From positions 16,758,449-16,822,448 of the forward strand of contig NC_092329.1 in the NCBI RefSeq assembly GCF_036785885.1: 64,000 nucleotides of DNA, read 5' to 3'. This document shows positions 1 through 10,678 of this stretch, in pieces. The notes under the pieces were generated by a model. The model was given only the letters and a program-made list of their open reading frames with translations, was not told the origin of the DNA and did not search any database. A program made the position numbers and the translations under genes. This DNA is from Coffea arabica (taxonomy: Eukaryota > Streptophyta > Magnoliopsida > Gentianales > Rubiaceae). How positions within the stretch are numbered: position 1 is the stretch's first letter; the number at the start of each line of letters is the position of its first letter.

Positions 1-159
1 AGTACCATGAAATTATGATAAATCTGCCCTACTGATGGGGGATATAAAGGTGTCGAAGGACAAAATAGCTACTGTTATCAGATCTGGAAAAATCGTGGAC
101 GACTGTGAAATTCTTACTCAACCATAGACGAACGCTCTGTTATCCAAACCATCTGTAAC

Positions 160-800
160 TGAAAAGGAGGCACTAAATTTTCTCAAGTTGCTGAAAAGGA
201 GTGAGTTGAAGATCATGGAATAGTTAGATAAGATGTCTACCCAAATCTCTATTCTAGACTTGCTTTTAACCTCCAAGTTACATAGAGAGCCATTGCTCAA
301 GGTCTTAGGTGAGGCTCAAATACCGATAAATATTCTAGTTGACAAGTTTACTCACATTGTGGAGGATGTTTTGACTACCAATCTCATAAACTTTTTTCTG
401 ATGAGGATTTGACTCTTGAAGGGATTGGACATAATAAGGCGTTATATATCTTAATAAGGTGTAATGAAAAGTTGCTGCCAAGAGTCCTGATAGACAACAG
501 ATCCACTTTGAATATCTAGCCATGGAACACTGTTCTAAAACTTAGACTTCCTGATGCTAGACTGTGACCATTTGCAACGATAATAACAGGATTTGACGTT
601 GCAAGAAAAGAGTCAATGGGCGAAGTTGATTTGGTACTAGAAATAGAATCCCCCCAATTTCAAGTAGTTTGTCAATTTATAGACTTTTTGCGTGTTTACA
701 ATGTTCTATTTGGAGGACCTTGAATCCACACTTCTAATGCTGTTCCATTTTTTCTCCATCAAAAGGTGAAATTCATTGTAAATGAACAACTGATCATTAT
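160..800 (+). pseudogene. Tat/Ogre-type retrotransposon protease region, decayed
   Basis: This is a remnant of the aspartic protease part of a Tat/Ogre (Ty3/gypsy) polyprotein, which would cut Gag-Pol in the virus-like particle. The reading frame carries the family's pre-protease signature (EALNFLKLLKRSEL and GHNKALYI), then RVLIDN with the catalytic Asp codon at about 493. The next residues are R-S where the family has G-S, so the active-site DNGS is changed to DNRS. The stretch after it (FGGP, then HQKVKFI at about 760) matches the C-terminal protease part. Several in-frame stops, including TAG at about 520, break it. The gag part would lie left of the window. The lineage is confident; the exact domain borders are approximate. 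Confidence 0.75.
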
Positions 801-1140
801 GTTCACCGAAGATGACTACACCATGATTGTCAACTTTGGTTCGAGTGCAGAAAATGGTAGAAAATGTCTCAATTCTCCTCACCATGTGGCCGACATCGTG
901 TCAGTTGGATGGATTTTCAAAAAAAGAATAGATGCACTTGAAGCCAGTGTCATAATGGTTAAGAAAATGATTCGAGAAAAGTATGAAATAGGCAAGGGTT
1001 TGGGGTGGAATCTGCAAGGCATTTTGGAGCCTATAGAGTTTTTGGGGAATAAAGATACATTTGGATTGAGATTTTAATCCACAGCTAAGGACAAAAAGGA
1101 GATGCAAGCTCATAAAAAGTGGAAAAGGAAGGAAAGCAAA
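766..1140 (+). pseudogene. Tat/Ogre linker after protease (GKGLG region)
   Basis: This open stretch continues the Tat/Ogre polyprotein after the protease. It encodes a basic segment with the phrase YEIGKGLGWNLQG, then NKDTFGLRF. This resembles the glycine-containing linker that follows the protease in this lineage. A TAA at about 1075 stops the frame, but the same frame stays recognisable (KDKKEMQAHKKWKRK) to about 1130. Nothing is known of a separate function. It is useful as a lineage marker and shows that protease and reverse transcriptase come from one element. Confidence 0.55.
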
Positions 1141-1379
1141 TTTTCATGAGTATTCCACCATTGCACTACATCTTTTCCCGTCCATCTAGGACAATCTTGT
1201 CTGAATTAGATGAGAAGAACACGATTGAGGTGATCAAGATGGGCTTGTCTCAGTTGTTCGTTGGAGTCCCTATGAGGATGAGCCTCTGGAAGAAATGGAG
1301 TTTCCAACCATCCCGAAAGAAGCTATGCAAAATTGGACAATTGATTAGCTTCCCTTTCAAAAGAAAATTTTGGTAATTT

Positions 1380-1690
1380 AGGGATATTCTCTTTGACCGA
1401 AATCCATGATAAAGGTTACTTTGTTTCTCACTATTTGTTTTCTTTTAGTATTATGTTAATATACATTTTGTTTAAATGAAATCCCGTTCCCACTGCACAG
1501 TTCCGGTTAATATGCTTTTGTTTTAACTGACATTTCATTTTGCAAAGTACTTGTCCTTATTCGAATGTCTGTCTACTTTTTTAAATTCAATGAAACGGAA
1601 GGTCTCTATTTATCTTCTATTATTTTCTACTTGTTTATTGTCCATATTACTTTATTTTTAGATGATCAAAAATAAAATTATTTGACCATT
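1380..1690 (+). other. AT-rich non-coding gap between protease and RT, intron-like
   Basis: This stretch has no coding similarity and is T-rich on the + strand. It lies exactly where Ogre-lineage elements are known to carry a spliced intron between protease and reverse transcriptase. Coding similarity resumes at about 1690-1990 with the pre-RT region (INIGTKTEVKEIKI, then FLTIFQDDLN). I could not fix donor and acceptor sites in this decayed copy, so the intron reading is inference from the family. Confidence 0.35.
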
Positions 1691-1839
1691 CGAATATCAC
1701 CATTCTGAAATTCAATGATTGCAAACTCAATATCTCTTACGAATTTGAAATTATAGAATCCAAAATTCAAAATGAGAGTGATAGCGAGGAGGAACTTGGG
1801 TCTATTTCAAAAATTCTTAAATAATATGAAGAAAAATCC

Positions 1840-2870
1840 ATATTGAACTTAGAAGAGACAGGAATAATTAACATTGGCACTAAGACGGAGGTTAAAGAGA
1901 TCAAAATTAGTGTTCACTTGAATAAGGAATAGAGAAAGGAGATGACTGAATTTTTAACCATATTTCAAGATGATTTGAATGATCGTATGATAAAATATTT
2001 GAAATTTCTACAGATATAGTGGTCCAAAATTGCCGACTGATTCAAAATTTTTACCAGTAAAGCAAAAATCGTGCAAATTTAAACCAGTTATAAGTTTTAA
2101 AATCAAGAAGCAGATCGAGAAGCAATTCAACATCAGAATTATTATGGTGCCTTGTTATCCAATTTGACTTTCAAATCCCGTACCGGTTCCGAATAAAAGT
2201 GAAGAAGTGCGAGTATGTGTGGACTATAGGGATATCAACAAAACTAGTCCGAAAGATGATTTTTCGCTGCCAAACATTTACATTCTTCTAGACAACACTA
2301 TGGGCCATGAAATTGAATCTTTTGGTGACTGTTTCGTCAGGTACTATCAAATTTTAATGACGGAGAAGATAGAGAGAAGACTGCTTTCATCACTCCATGT
2401 GAAAAATTCTGCGATCGGTTAATATCGTTCGGATTGAAAAATGTCACAACCACTTATCAACGAACCATAACCACTTTGTTTCATGACATAATTTATAAGG
2501 AAGTGGAGGTTTATGTGGAAAATATCATCATTAAATTCAAGAAGCTAAAGACCATCTGATTGACTTAAAGAAATTGTTCAAAAGGTTGAGAATGTACAAT
2601 TTGAAATTGAATCCTACAAAATGTGCTTTTGGGGGCTCCCATCGATAAATTATTTGGATTTATTGTCAGTAAAAAGAGAATAGAGATTGATCCAGTAAAA
2701 ATCAAAACGATTCGAGGGATGCTCATATCGAAAACTCAAAAGAACGTGAAAAGCTTTTTGGGGAAGATCAATTTTATCCATAGATTTATCGCTCAATTGA
2801 TATCTACATGTGAGTCTTTGTTCAAAATATTGAAGAAAAACGCGCTAATGCATTGGAACGAAGAATGTTA
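1840..2870 (+). pseudogene. Tat/Ogre reverse transcriptase, decayed
   Basis: This is the RNA-dependent DNA polymerase remnant of the same element. Recognisable in order are the pre-RT box (about 1850-1985), the PVKQK motif (about 2060), the VCVDYRDINKTSPKDDFSLP block (from about 2215), the DNT-GH block (about 2290), the palm catalytic box at 2512-2523 and the thumb (LNPTKCAFG to FLGKINFIHRF, about 2605-2790). The catalytic box reads YVEN where the family has YVDD, so both catalytic aspartates are gone. Frame changes occur near 2390 and 2620, and there are stops at about 2166 and 2869. The Tat assignment rests on the block around 2215-2300 and on the second RNase H downstream. Confidence 0.85.
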
Positions 2871-2871
2871 A

Positions 2872-3331
2872 TTGGCTTTTAATAAAATTAAGAATTATTT
2901 GTTGAACCCTCCGGTTTTAGCGTCACCTAAGATGGGTCGACATCTGATTATGTATCTATCTGCACTTGATGCGGTTGTAGAATGTGTTTTGGGACAACTG
3001 GCGACTCGGGAAAGAAGGAACAAGCCATCTATTATCTCAGTAAGAAATTCACTGGATACGAGATCGATTATTTCTTTTTTCAGAGAAGTTGTTGTACTTT
3101 AGTCTGAGCAGTTCAGAAGATGTGGTATTACTTACTCAGTCATACCACTTACTTCATTTTTTGTTTGATCCTCTGAAATATTTGTTAAAAAAGCCGATAC
3201 CGACAGGGCATATGGTAAAGTGGCAGATGATGCTTTCGGAATTCAATATTGTTTTCACTACGCAAAAGGCAATCAAGGGGCAAGTCATAGTAGACCATTT
3301 GGCCGAAAATCCAAGGAAAGATGATTACTAG
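2872..3331 (+). pseudogene. Tat/Ogre first RNase H domain, decayed
   Basis: This is the Ty3-type RNase H that removes the RNA template strand during cDNA synthesis. It starts with LAFNKIKNYLLNPPVLASP, the usual entry into the domain. It then runs through HLIMYLSALDAVV and a frameshifted second half (LLKKPIPTGHMVKWQMMLSEF, then KGQVIVDHLAENP). A frameshift lies at about 3090. A TAA at 2869 separates it from the thumb of the polymerase. Length and order fit the family once the frameshift is allowed for. Confidence 0.75.
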
Positions 3332-3394
3332 CCATTGCATACCTATTTTTCTGATGAGCAGATCTTATTTATTGGTGCATCAGAAGATATGAAT

Positions 3395-3720
3395 GAGTAA
3401 TACCCTGGGTGGAGACTATTCTTCGATGGCATTTTGAATTCTTTTAAGGTCGAAATCGAAGCTATTCCGGTGTCACTTGAGGGAAACCATTATCCCGTCG
3501 CTGCTAAATTACGATTTCCTTGCACCAAAAACATGGCTGAGTATGAAATTTGCATTTTTAGATTGAAAATGGCATTAAAAATGGAGAAAAAGGATTTGAT
3601 AATGTTCAATGATTCTGATTTACTAGTGCATCAAACGCTCAAGTTGTGGGTGACTCAAGATTCGAAAATTATGTCATACCATTGCAATCTGCTTAGTTTG
3701 GCCAATAAGTTTTGAAATTT
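3395..3720 (+). pseudogene. Second (archaeal-type) RNase H of Tat/Ogre element
   Basis: The segment opens with WRLFFDG (about 3410) and continues with SLEGNHYPVAAKLRF and NMAEYEICIFRLKMAL, then a DSDLLVHQ box. This is the extra archaeal-type RNase H domain found in the Tat superlineage next to the ordinary one, and it is the best single marker of the lineage here. The acidic residues D (FFDG), E (AEYE) and D (NDSD) are still present. The flanks are broken by stops (TAA at about 3400, TGA at 3713). Confidence 0.8.
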
Positions 3721-3969
3721 GGAGTTTAGACATATCCCTTGCACTTGCAATGCTTTCGCTGCTACTCTGACTACCTTATTTTCTATGATTCAACATCCAG
3801 ATGAGTTGGAAATTGGACCTATTCAGATTCAATTCTAGGATAAATTGGCACATTGTTTGGTTGTGAAAGAGACCTCTGATGATCGTCCATGGTATAGCAA
3901 TATCAAGGAATTCATAAAGACAGGATCTTACCCTTCGGACGCTGATTCAGCTGCCAAGAGTTTCTAGTG

Positions 3970-5136
3970 TAGAATGTCGTCAAAATTCTTTTTGAACGAA
4001 GAGGTGTTATATAAGAAGACATCAGATTTGGGTCTTTTAAGATGCATCAATAGAAATGATGCTAATTATATGATGAAAGAAGTGCACAGTGATGTATGCG
4101 GACCACACATGAATGAGCATTTATTGGTTAAAAAGATCATGAGAACAGGGTATTTTTGACTCACCATGGAGCATGATTGTGTAGATTTTGTCAGAAAATG
4201 CATAAAGTATCAAATGCATGCCGATGTTATACGTGCTCTTCTTACAGAACTACATAGTATGACTGCTTCTTGGCTATGCTCAATATGGGGAATAGACGTG
4301 GTTGGAGTTATTGATCCCCCTGCCTCGAATGGGTTTCAATTCATCCTTGTGGTGATATAGTATTTTACCAAATGAATCGAATCAACGTTTTACAAGAATG
4401 TAATCAAGACAGTAGTAACCGATTTTCTGAGAGATCACATTATTTGTCGTTTTGAAGTGCTAGAAACACTGATTGTTAATAATGCAAGGAATTTTAATAA
4501 TGACATGGTAAATAGATTGTGTGAACAGTTCAAGATCAAATACTGAAATTTTGCTATCTATAGGTCTCAAATAAATGGAGCTGTGGAGATCGCAAACAAA
4601 AATCTAAAGAAAATTATTTGCAAAAAGACGGAAAGACGTCGAAATTGGCATGAAAAACTGCCGCATGCATTAATGGCTTATCGGACTGCCATCAAAACTT
4701 CTATTGGAGCAACACTTTATGCTCTCATGTATGGAATGGAAGCGATATTACCAGCAGAGGTTAAAATTCCATCCTTGCGCATATTAATAGAAACTCAATT
4801 GGAGAAAGGCGAATTGATTAAACAATGACATGAGCAACTATCTCTGATTGATGAAAAACGGTTAAATGCTGTTTGCCATGAACAATGTTATCAAAGGCGA
4901 ATGACCCGTACTTACAATAAAAAAGTCAAATCTTGCATATTCCAAGAAAGGGACAAAGTCTTGAAACAATTCTTCCTATTGAAGATGAAACTAAAGAAAA
5001 ATTTGTTCCAAATTGGCAAGGGCCATTCATTGTTAAGAAGGTATTGCTTGGAGGAGTACTCATTTTCACGGAGATGGACAGACAGGTTTTTTCTCAACAT
5101 ATCAATTTAGATATGTGTAAGAAAATTTTCATCTAA
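3970..5136 (+). pseudogene. Tat/Ogre integrase, decayed
   Basis: This is the remnant integrase that would insert the cDNA. The N-terminal zinc finger (4076-4215) keeps both His and the first Cys, but the last Cys is Tyr (RKCIKYQ). The core starts with WGIDVVG (about 4285), which holds the first catalytic Asp. The second Asp box reads IVNNA (about 4474) where ITDNG is expected, so that Asp is lost. The Glu box NGAVEIANKN (about 4575) is intact. Then come WHEKLPHALMAYRT, YGMEAILPAEV and the C-terminal part ending QHINLDMCKKIFI at 5136. There are stops at 4157, 4360, 4545 and 4828, and a frameshift near 4930. The element cannot encode an active integrase. Confidence 0.85.
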
Positions 5137-6532
5137 TTATGTGAATTTTCTTTTTGAAATACTGCCTTGGGTGGACTAAACAACGGGCCTTCTTCTTTTT
5201 CCTTTAAACATTTTATCCCTAATTTTTTTCTTTGAGCCTCTAGAATAATCTGCTTTTTCCATCTGATAAATCCCTAAGGGTCGCAAACCCCATATTGGGG
5301 CAGGTTTTATTTTGCATTTAAGAAAAAAGGAGTAAGGTACACAGAAACAAAGGAAAAATAGGAGAAAACTCAATCTAAAAATTAAACTGGGACAATTTTT
5401 TAGTTTCAATAGCCTTATACTGGGGCAAATTTCATAGGATGCGGTCCTAGGACTTTTTGAAACCCCTTTAAAGATCTACATTCGAACCTTAATATTTCTT
5501 AACACCCCACCTGATCCTATTACAAAAGCCAAAAGGCTCCCGACCTTCGTCTTAACGGTATTTCTAATAGAAAATTTTTTAATCAAATAGCAAGTGATGT
5601 AAATACACCTTCATCAATTTTGCATGGGAAGGATTATTACACTGATGCCATCAATCTTGAAACATATTTATGAATCAATGGAGGCTATTGTTATATTTGC
5701 TCATTAGGTGAAAACCAGAAGGGCGCCTTTTTAAAAAAAGAAGAAAGAAAAATAAGAGAAAACAAAAAGCAAAAGTAAAAGAATAGCAAATAAATGGGTG
5801 GAGGCAACTTTGGTGAAAATCCGAAAAGGCACTAAGGTAGGATTTGAAGTACCAACTGAGCCGTGAATGAAAAGTCGGGGGTCGATTATTAAGAAACTGA
5901 TGACTATGTTCATTTGAATACACTGAATTTCAGGAATGTGATATTCGAAGGGGTCAAATACGACATTGTTCTCATCATAGAAGGGCCATTCAAATTTATA
6001 TCTAAATTTTCAAGTCATTTTCGTAAACTTAATAAGAGTAATTTTCTCGTTGAAAATCATTTTTACTCTATTTTGTGTCATTGCATGAAATAATTTTATC
6101 TAAAACTTTTACGTGCTTTTCATTGAATTCAGCCAAGAGACAATTCCCGTAATTTATCGTAATTGGTGCATAAATGTATATCTCATAGTATAAGCGTGAT
6201 TGGCTGAGTTCAGATACTAGCAGATCAAGAGAAGATTGCGCAAGATTTCTAAATCGGATAGTTCCTCGACATAAAAAATGTCATGTTTATAGGATTTTCA
6301 AGACTCGAGGAACCGCACGGTGGTGACATTATATTTCGTCACGATTATTTTTATTTTCTTTTGTAGGATTGGATTACGCACGTCTTCTTAAACGAAGAGG
6401 AAGAAACAACAATTATTTAGCTAAGTCTGATCTACATTGAGACAAATTTTTTTTCACAAAAGTGACATCTAATTCTATAAATAAATTTAATGTTTGCAAA
6501 AAATGCTCTTTTTTTATTTTTTTTCATATAAT
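5137..6532. other. Non-coding region after Tat integrase, borders unresolved
   Basis: There is no coding similarity on either strand. It contains a pyrimidine-rich stretch (5185-5230), the phrase ACTGGGGCAAA at about 5420, a purine tract (about 5735-5775) and a T-run before 6540. It should include the 3' untranslated part and possibly part of the 3' LTR of the Tat element at 160-5140. I could not find a TG...CA border, a convincing polypurine tract or a TSD. Confidence 0.3.
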
Positions 6533-6940
6533 TATTATTTCTTTGGATTTGATTTTTATCCTACCAACCTGTTATTCCTGTTGGGTTTGAGTTTTATCCC
6601 ACCAATCGTTATTTCGTTGGATTTGGATGTTATCCCACAAACTATTTATTTTGTTGGATTTGAATTTTATCCCGTCAATCGTTATTTTGTTGGAGTTGGA
6701 TTTTATCTCAAGAACCATTACTTTGTTGGGATTGGACTTTATTCACAAACCGTTATTTTGTTGGGGTTGGACTTTATCCCACCAACTCGTTATTTTGTTG
6801 AGTTTGGGTCTTGTCCCACCAACTTTTATTTTGTTGAATTTGAATCTTATCCCATCAACTGTTATTTTATTGGGATTGAGTTTTATTGCACAAACTGTTG
6901 TTTTGTTAGGTTTGAATTTTATCCCACCAACTAGTTATTT
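6533..6940. repeat. 36-bp minisatellite, left part
   Basis: About eleven imperfect copies of a 36-bp unit lie head to tail, with the core TTATTTTGTTGGGTTTG followed by ATTTTATCCCACCAAC. Because 36 is divisible by three, two frames stay open and give a false 12-residue repeat protein. The array is cut by the MULE at 6941 and resumes at 26515. The 9-bp target-site duplication TAGTTATTT is itself part of a repeat unit. Confidence 0.9.
6932..6940. repeat. 9-bp target-site duplication of the MULE, left copy
   Basis: TAGTTATTT directly precedes the MULE terminus GGGTAAAA. The same nine bases follow the other terminus at 26515-26523. Nine bp is the classic Mutator-superfamily duplication length. 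Confidence 0.92.
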
Positions 6941-7023
6941 GGGTAAAAATATACGGAACCCCCCTATCGTTTAGAAACATACACATAAACGCCCTAAACT
7001 TCATAATTAAAGTGGAAATAGAC
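6941..7023 (+). repeat. MULE left terminal inverted repeat
   Basis: The terminus GGGTAAAAATATACGG leads into a CCCCCCTATCGTTTAG block and ends at about AAAGTGGAAATAGAC. The matching repeat lies inverted at about 26408-26514. The inner border is approximate because similarity fades gradually. Confidence 0.88.
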
Positions 7024-8717
7024 TTTTTAACCAGTTGAGTTACCGGCTGCAGGTCGAATACCCAAAATACCCTCATTTATAATAGAGAGGGACAGAGAAT
7101 GAACAACTGACTATTTTCTCGTTCATCCTGTGTAAGAAAAAAGAACCCTAAGACAAGGGATTTGTATACTAAATTGTTACTGAAATATCATGAATCTAAG
7201 TTGAAAAAGTCGTGGCTGCATTCTATCGCGAAGAAGGGAGTGACAGATTGGTGGTTGTATCTGATCGTGAAGCTGCATTCGGTCGCGAAGAAGGGAAAGA
7301 CAGATTGGTGAGGAAATTTGATCGTGAAGCTTGTTCGATATTTCTAGGTAAGAATCAGAACTTATTGTTCAATATTCAGTCCATTTAATGTTTAGGATTT
7401 GTAATTCTTTTCCAATTTGTTTATTCCTTTTCCACATTACCCCACATTACCCCATATATGTCATTTTTATAGTTGGTGGCCCATATATAGGTGATTTATC
7501 AGAGAAAATGAGGTTTAAAAATGTAAAGATTTTAACCTTTTTAGCTTTTTTTGGAGAATGTGGGTCTTTTTTGGAGTATGTGGTTGATGTCAGGAGGAAA
7601 TAATATGTGTCGGGTTTGGATTTGACTACAAATCAGATTTCACTTAATAATCTGATTGTTGTTATAACTAATTGTTGTTATAATCTGAAAGTGTGATGTA
7701 ACTTAATATAGTTTATTAATCTATATTTGAATTCTAAAAGTGTTGATTAAATAATTTAGGTTGGGGACCATGTCAGATCCTTTTAGGACAGTGGATATCC
7801 ACATGCACTATGGTGGGCTGTTTATACATCATCCCAATATTAGGTATACAAGTGATTTAGTGAGAGTGTTTCACAATTGCGACCCTGATGAGTTATCAAC
7901 ATTTTCATTATTCAACCTATACTCCAAAATTGAAAAAGAAGCGGCATGTGCAAAATTTTGGTATTCCATTCCAGACCATGATGTGGATGTAGGTGTTATT
8001 CCAATAAATGATGATGTGGACATAGAATTGTTGACTACCTATTATGAAGGGCTTTCTTATATGCATATATATGTAGAGGCAGGTTAGACGCCTCTCAAAA
8101 TTATCTCACCAGATTGTAAGCTCTTATTTGAAAGAGTGACGAATGATGGTCCACTTGTTTTACCGTACAATGAAGGTTCTTCAGAGGTAAATTCAGATCT
8201 GATTAGAAAAGGTGCTGGAGCTTCACAAAATCCTGTTGATCTGACTGGTTTTGAACCATATATTGGTGATACAAGAGGGCAAGAAAATGATTTAGATGGC
8301 CCAACTGCTGTAGAAACTAATGATGTCACACAAAATTCCTTCGAACCAACTAAGAAAAATAGAAGAAAGGGTGGTAAAACTCCATCGAGGAAGTGACAAA
8401 CTGTGGTGCAACCTGTGAAGAGAGCTGCTAGAAAAACTGTCAGAAAATTACTTCAGCAAACAACCAGAATAGATGCTGTCGATAGCCAGCAAGAGGTTTC
8501 TTCAGTGAACCAAAGTAAAGAAGAATGTGAAAATCAATGTAACTTTGACAGAACCTCTGTTGAGACCAACCAAGTCAACAATGAACAGCAGCACCACAGT
8601 GATGGAAACGAAGAACCTAATCCGAATTGGTTGAGAAAGGGCCTAGAATTTGCAGAAGATGAGGACATCTTTGCAACTGCTGGTTCAACTGTACCTCAAA
8701 CAAATCAGCAAATTGGT

Positions 8718-8867
8718 GACTTGAATGAGCAGCAGCAACAACATCAGCAACCACAAGGTGAGGAGTCTACAGCACAGCATCAGCAAACTGAAGACTTGAA
8801 TAAGCAGCAGCAACAACATGAGGAAGCACAAGGTGAGGAGTCCACAGCACAGCATCAGCATGGAGGA
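8718..8867 (+). repeat. 75-bp tandem duplication in the MULE transposase linker
   Basis: Two copies of a 75-bp unit start at 8718 and 8793. Each encodes about 25 residues starting DLN and running through Gln-rich QQQQH to GEESTAQHQ. The duplication is in frame. The copies differ at several positions, so it is not very recent. Confidence 0.85.
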
Positions 8868-9354
8868 GACCAACCTATTGGCCTTGACAGTGAGGAATGG
8901 AATGAACCTGTGACTGCAGATGAAGACTTCCTATATTCTGGTGATGAAAATGGGCCTGACTACTCATATTTCAATGCTTCAGTGGAGTTTAACAAGCCAA
9001 ATTTTGAATTAAAGGTTGGGAAGAAATTCACTCATTTTACAAAATTTAGAGAAGCACTTGTGGAATGGAACATTAGAGAGGGATACGAAGTTTTATATAT
9101 CAACAATGACAGTTGGAAGATAACTGCCAAATGTGCAAAAGGATGTTCTTGGAGGATTCATGCAAGCAGAGTTAATAGGACTGACACTTTTCAAATCAAA
9201 ACACTAAAGGGAGAGCACCATTGAGGCAGAGAGTACGCTAACAAGAATGCAACCTCAACTTATCTGAGCAGAAAGTTTCAAGAGAATGTTCGAGATGACC
9301 CTAATTGCAGCTTGGATGACATTATTAATGATGCCAGAAGAAGATTCATGGTTA

Positions 9355-9359
9355 ATATA
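9355..9359. repeat. 5-bp target-site duplication of the SIRE-type copia element, left copy
   Basis: ATATA precedes the LTR terminus TGTAAG at 9360. The same five bases follow the other LTR at 23780-23784. Removing one copy plus the element rejoins the MULE transposase frame. Confidence 0.92.
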
Positions 9360-10662
9360 TGTAAGTCCCACAGACAACCAAGAAGGGGGGTGAATTGGGT
9401 TGATTAAAATCTTAACCAAATTTATGCACTTTTTCTTTAATAAAAATTTACCTTCTTTTCTAGTAATGATCAACCAAGTAGATTAGAAGACAAGAGCAAT
9501 ATTGATCAGAAACACAAGTATAGACAAGTAATGAGAATTTTATTAAATAGAAAAGTAAATTAGGGAATCAAACCAAGTGTCTACCAAGCTATCCTCAAAC
9601 TTGAAGACCAAACACTAGGAAGAGCAACTTCTCTTTGATGAAAGAAGATCAACTAGATGTACAATGGAGGGAGCACTTCCTCCTTGCCCTAAGCCTCACT
9701 TAGTCAATCCAAGAAGTTTTACAATCACTCAGAAAACCCTCAACAAAGCTACACTAAAGATCCTTTCAATCACAAAAGAAATGCTCACCAGAAATTCACA
9801 CCACTTTAAAACAAATCTTGCTTTGGAGACTATTTTCTAGCTAAAATATCTCTTGAGATCTTGTAAACAAAGTGTGCAAAAGTTCCTTCTTGGTTCAGAC
9901 CAGTTTGATTTTAAAGAAAATCAGAAATGGGCTTCATCAATGCTTCCAACGGATAGAAGGCAGCTGAAGAGTCAACTAGCCGTTGGGGCTGTCGGACGTC
10001 CGACGATCGAATCATCGTCCGAACCAATCGTCCGATGATAGCCAAGTTGAAGTTCGGACGTCCGATGCGTCTTGATCGTCCGACACCACAGCGTCCGATC
10101 GTAGGCAGAGAGTTGGCAAGTCAGCTTGGAATTTTTCGGACGTCCGATGCGGTTGATGAGCGTCCGATGGCAAGCGTCCGATCCTTCCGGACGTCCGATG
10201 CTTCCTCACGAGCGTCCGACAGAGCTTCCTTCTTGATGCTTTTTATCCTTTCGGACGTCCGACAGATTCCTTTCGGCCGTCCGACGTGAGTGTCCTGTTT
10301 TTGCTTCTTCTTTTGGTTGAATTGCATTTCATGACCTATTCATACCTGATTCTTTGATATGTAAAGACACTTATAATCGAAGAAGGTTAGATACATTTCA
10401 AAATATCAAGAATAGCAAAATTGTCATACTTAAAGGACAGTATCTTTGATCGGAACAAAACAATGACTAAATTCATTCATATTATTCCAATCTTGTTTGC
10501 CATATCCAAAGCAACGTAGTCAGGAGATAAACGAACATATGCTTTCTTTGTTCCATCAGACCTGATCAAAGTGTTCACTTTCTTGGTCAATCAAAGTGTT
10601 CACTTTCTTGGTTAGTATAAACATTTCAAATTACTTTGTGATCATCAAAATCAAGAATAACA
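9360..10662 (-). repeat. SIRE-type LTR, left (3' LTR of the minus-strand element)
   Basis: This LTR is 1303 bp. On + it runs from TGTAAGTCCC to AAGAATAACA, so on minus it starts TGTTATTCTT. It pairs with 22452-23779. It holds the CGTCCGA cluster (9991-10287) and two copies of a 25-bp repeat near 10580-10615, against three in the other LTR. Short ORFs on both strands here come from the motif cluster and are not genes. Confidence 0.93.
9991..10287. repeat. Cluster of CGTCCGA motifs and GGACGTCC palindromes in the LTR
   Basis: Thirteen copies of CGTCCGA lie within about 300 bp, five of them as the palindrome CGGACGTCCG. Spacing is irregular, so this is not a simple tandem repeat. The palindromes contain a GACGTC core, the type of site bound by plant bZIP proteins. 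The right LTR has the same cluster at about 23084-23380, and a smaller one lies inside the element at 13035-13150. The role is unknown; an enhancer, a CpG-rich methylation target or a hairpin-forming region are all possible. Confidence 0.85.
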
Positions 10663-10678
10663 TTCTCCCCCTTTTTGA
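10663..10678 (-). promoter_or_regulatory. Polypurine tract of the SIRE-type element
   Basis: Read on minus, the tract AAAAAGGGGGAGAA lies directly before the left LTR terminus TGTTATTC. This is the standard plus-strand priming site of copia elements, and it fixes the orientation. Confidence 0.88.

Larger units (their letters stand above)
7761..9359 (+). pseudogene. MuDR-type MULE transposase, N-terminal half, split by a copia element
   Basis: This is the N-terminal half of the transposase, which binds element ends and cuts DNA. One continuous reading frame holds a PB1-like N-terminal domain (HMHYGGLFIHHP; about 7790-8080), an acidic and Gln-rich linker with a 25-residue duplication (8718-8867), and the MuDR DNA-binding domain (FELKVGKKFTHFTKFREAL to KGEHH, about 9000-9222). 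It then runs to NDARRRFMVNI at 9359. In-frame stops are TAG at 8085, TGA at 8394 and TGA at 9222. The last replaces the final Cys of the zinc-binding HxC-type end. Likely start ATGs are at 7761 or 7770. A SIRE-type copia element cuts the frame at 9359, and the rest resumes at 23785. Confidence 0.88.

Noticed and set aside
6533..6940. CRISPR-like regular repeats.
   Set aside because: Units are contiguous with no unique spacers, imperfect, and in plant DNA. It is a minisatellite.
6494..6974. Two overlapping open frames giving a 12-residue repeat protein (FYPTN-YFVGFE type).
   Set aside because: They are a by-product of the 36-bp minisatellite: any such array with few stops stays open. The MULE insertion and the second array half at 26515 confirm that it is a DNA repeat.
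8685..8873. Minus-strand ORF with a leucine-rich protein resembling a membrane segment.
   Set aside because: It is the reverse complement of the CAG/CAA-rich Gln stretch of the MULE transposase, so a shadow.
9853..10327. Overlapping ORFs on both strands in the left SIRE LTR (and the same at 22945-23419).
   Set aside because: They arise from the GC-richer CGTCCGA cluster, which lacks stop codons. They are the same in both LTRs and have no domain.
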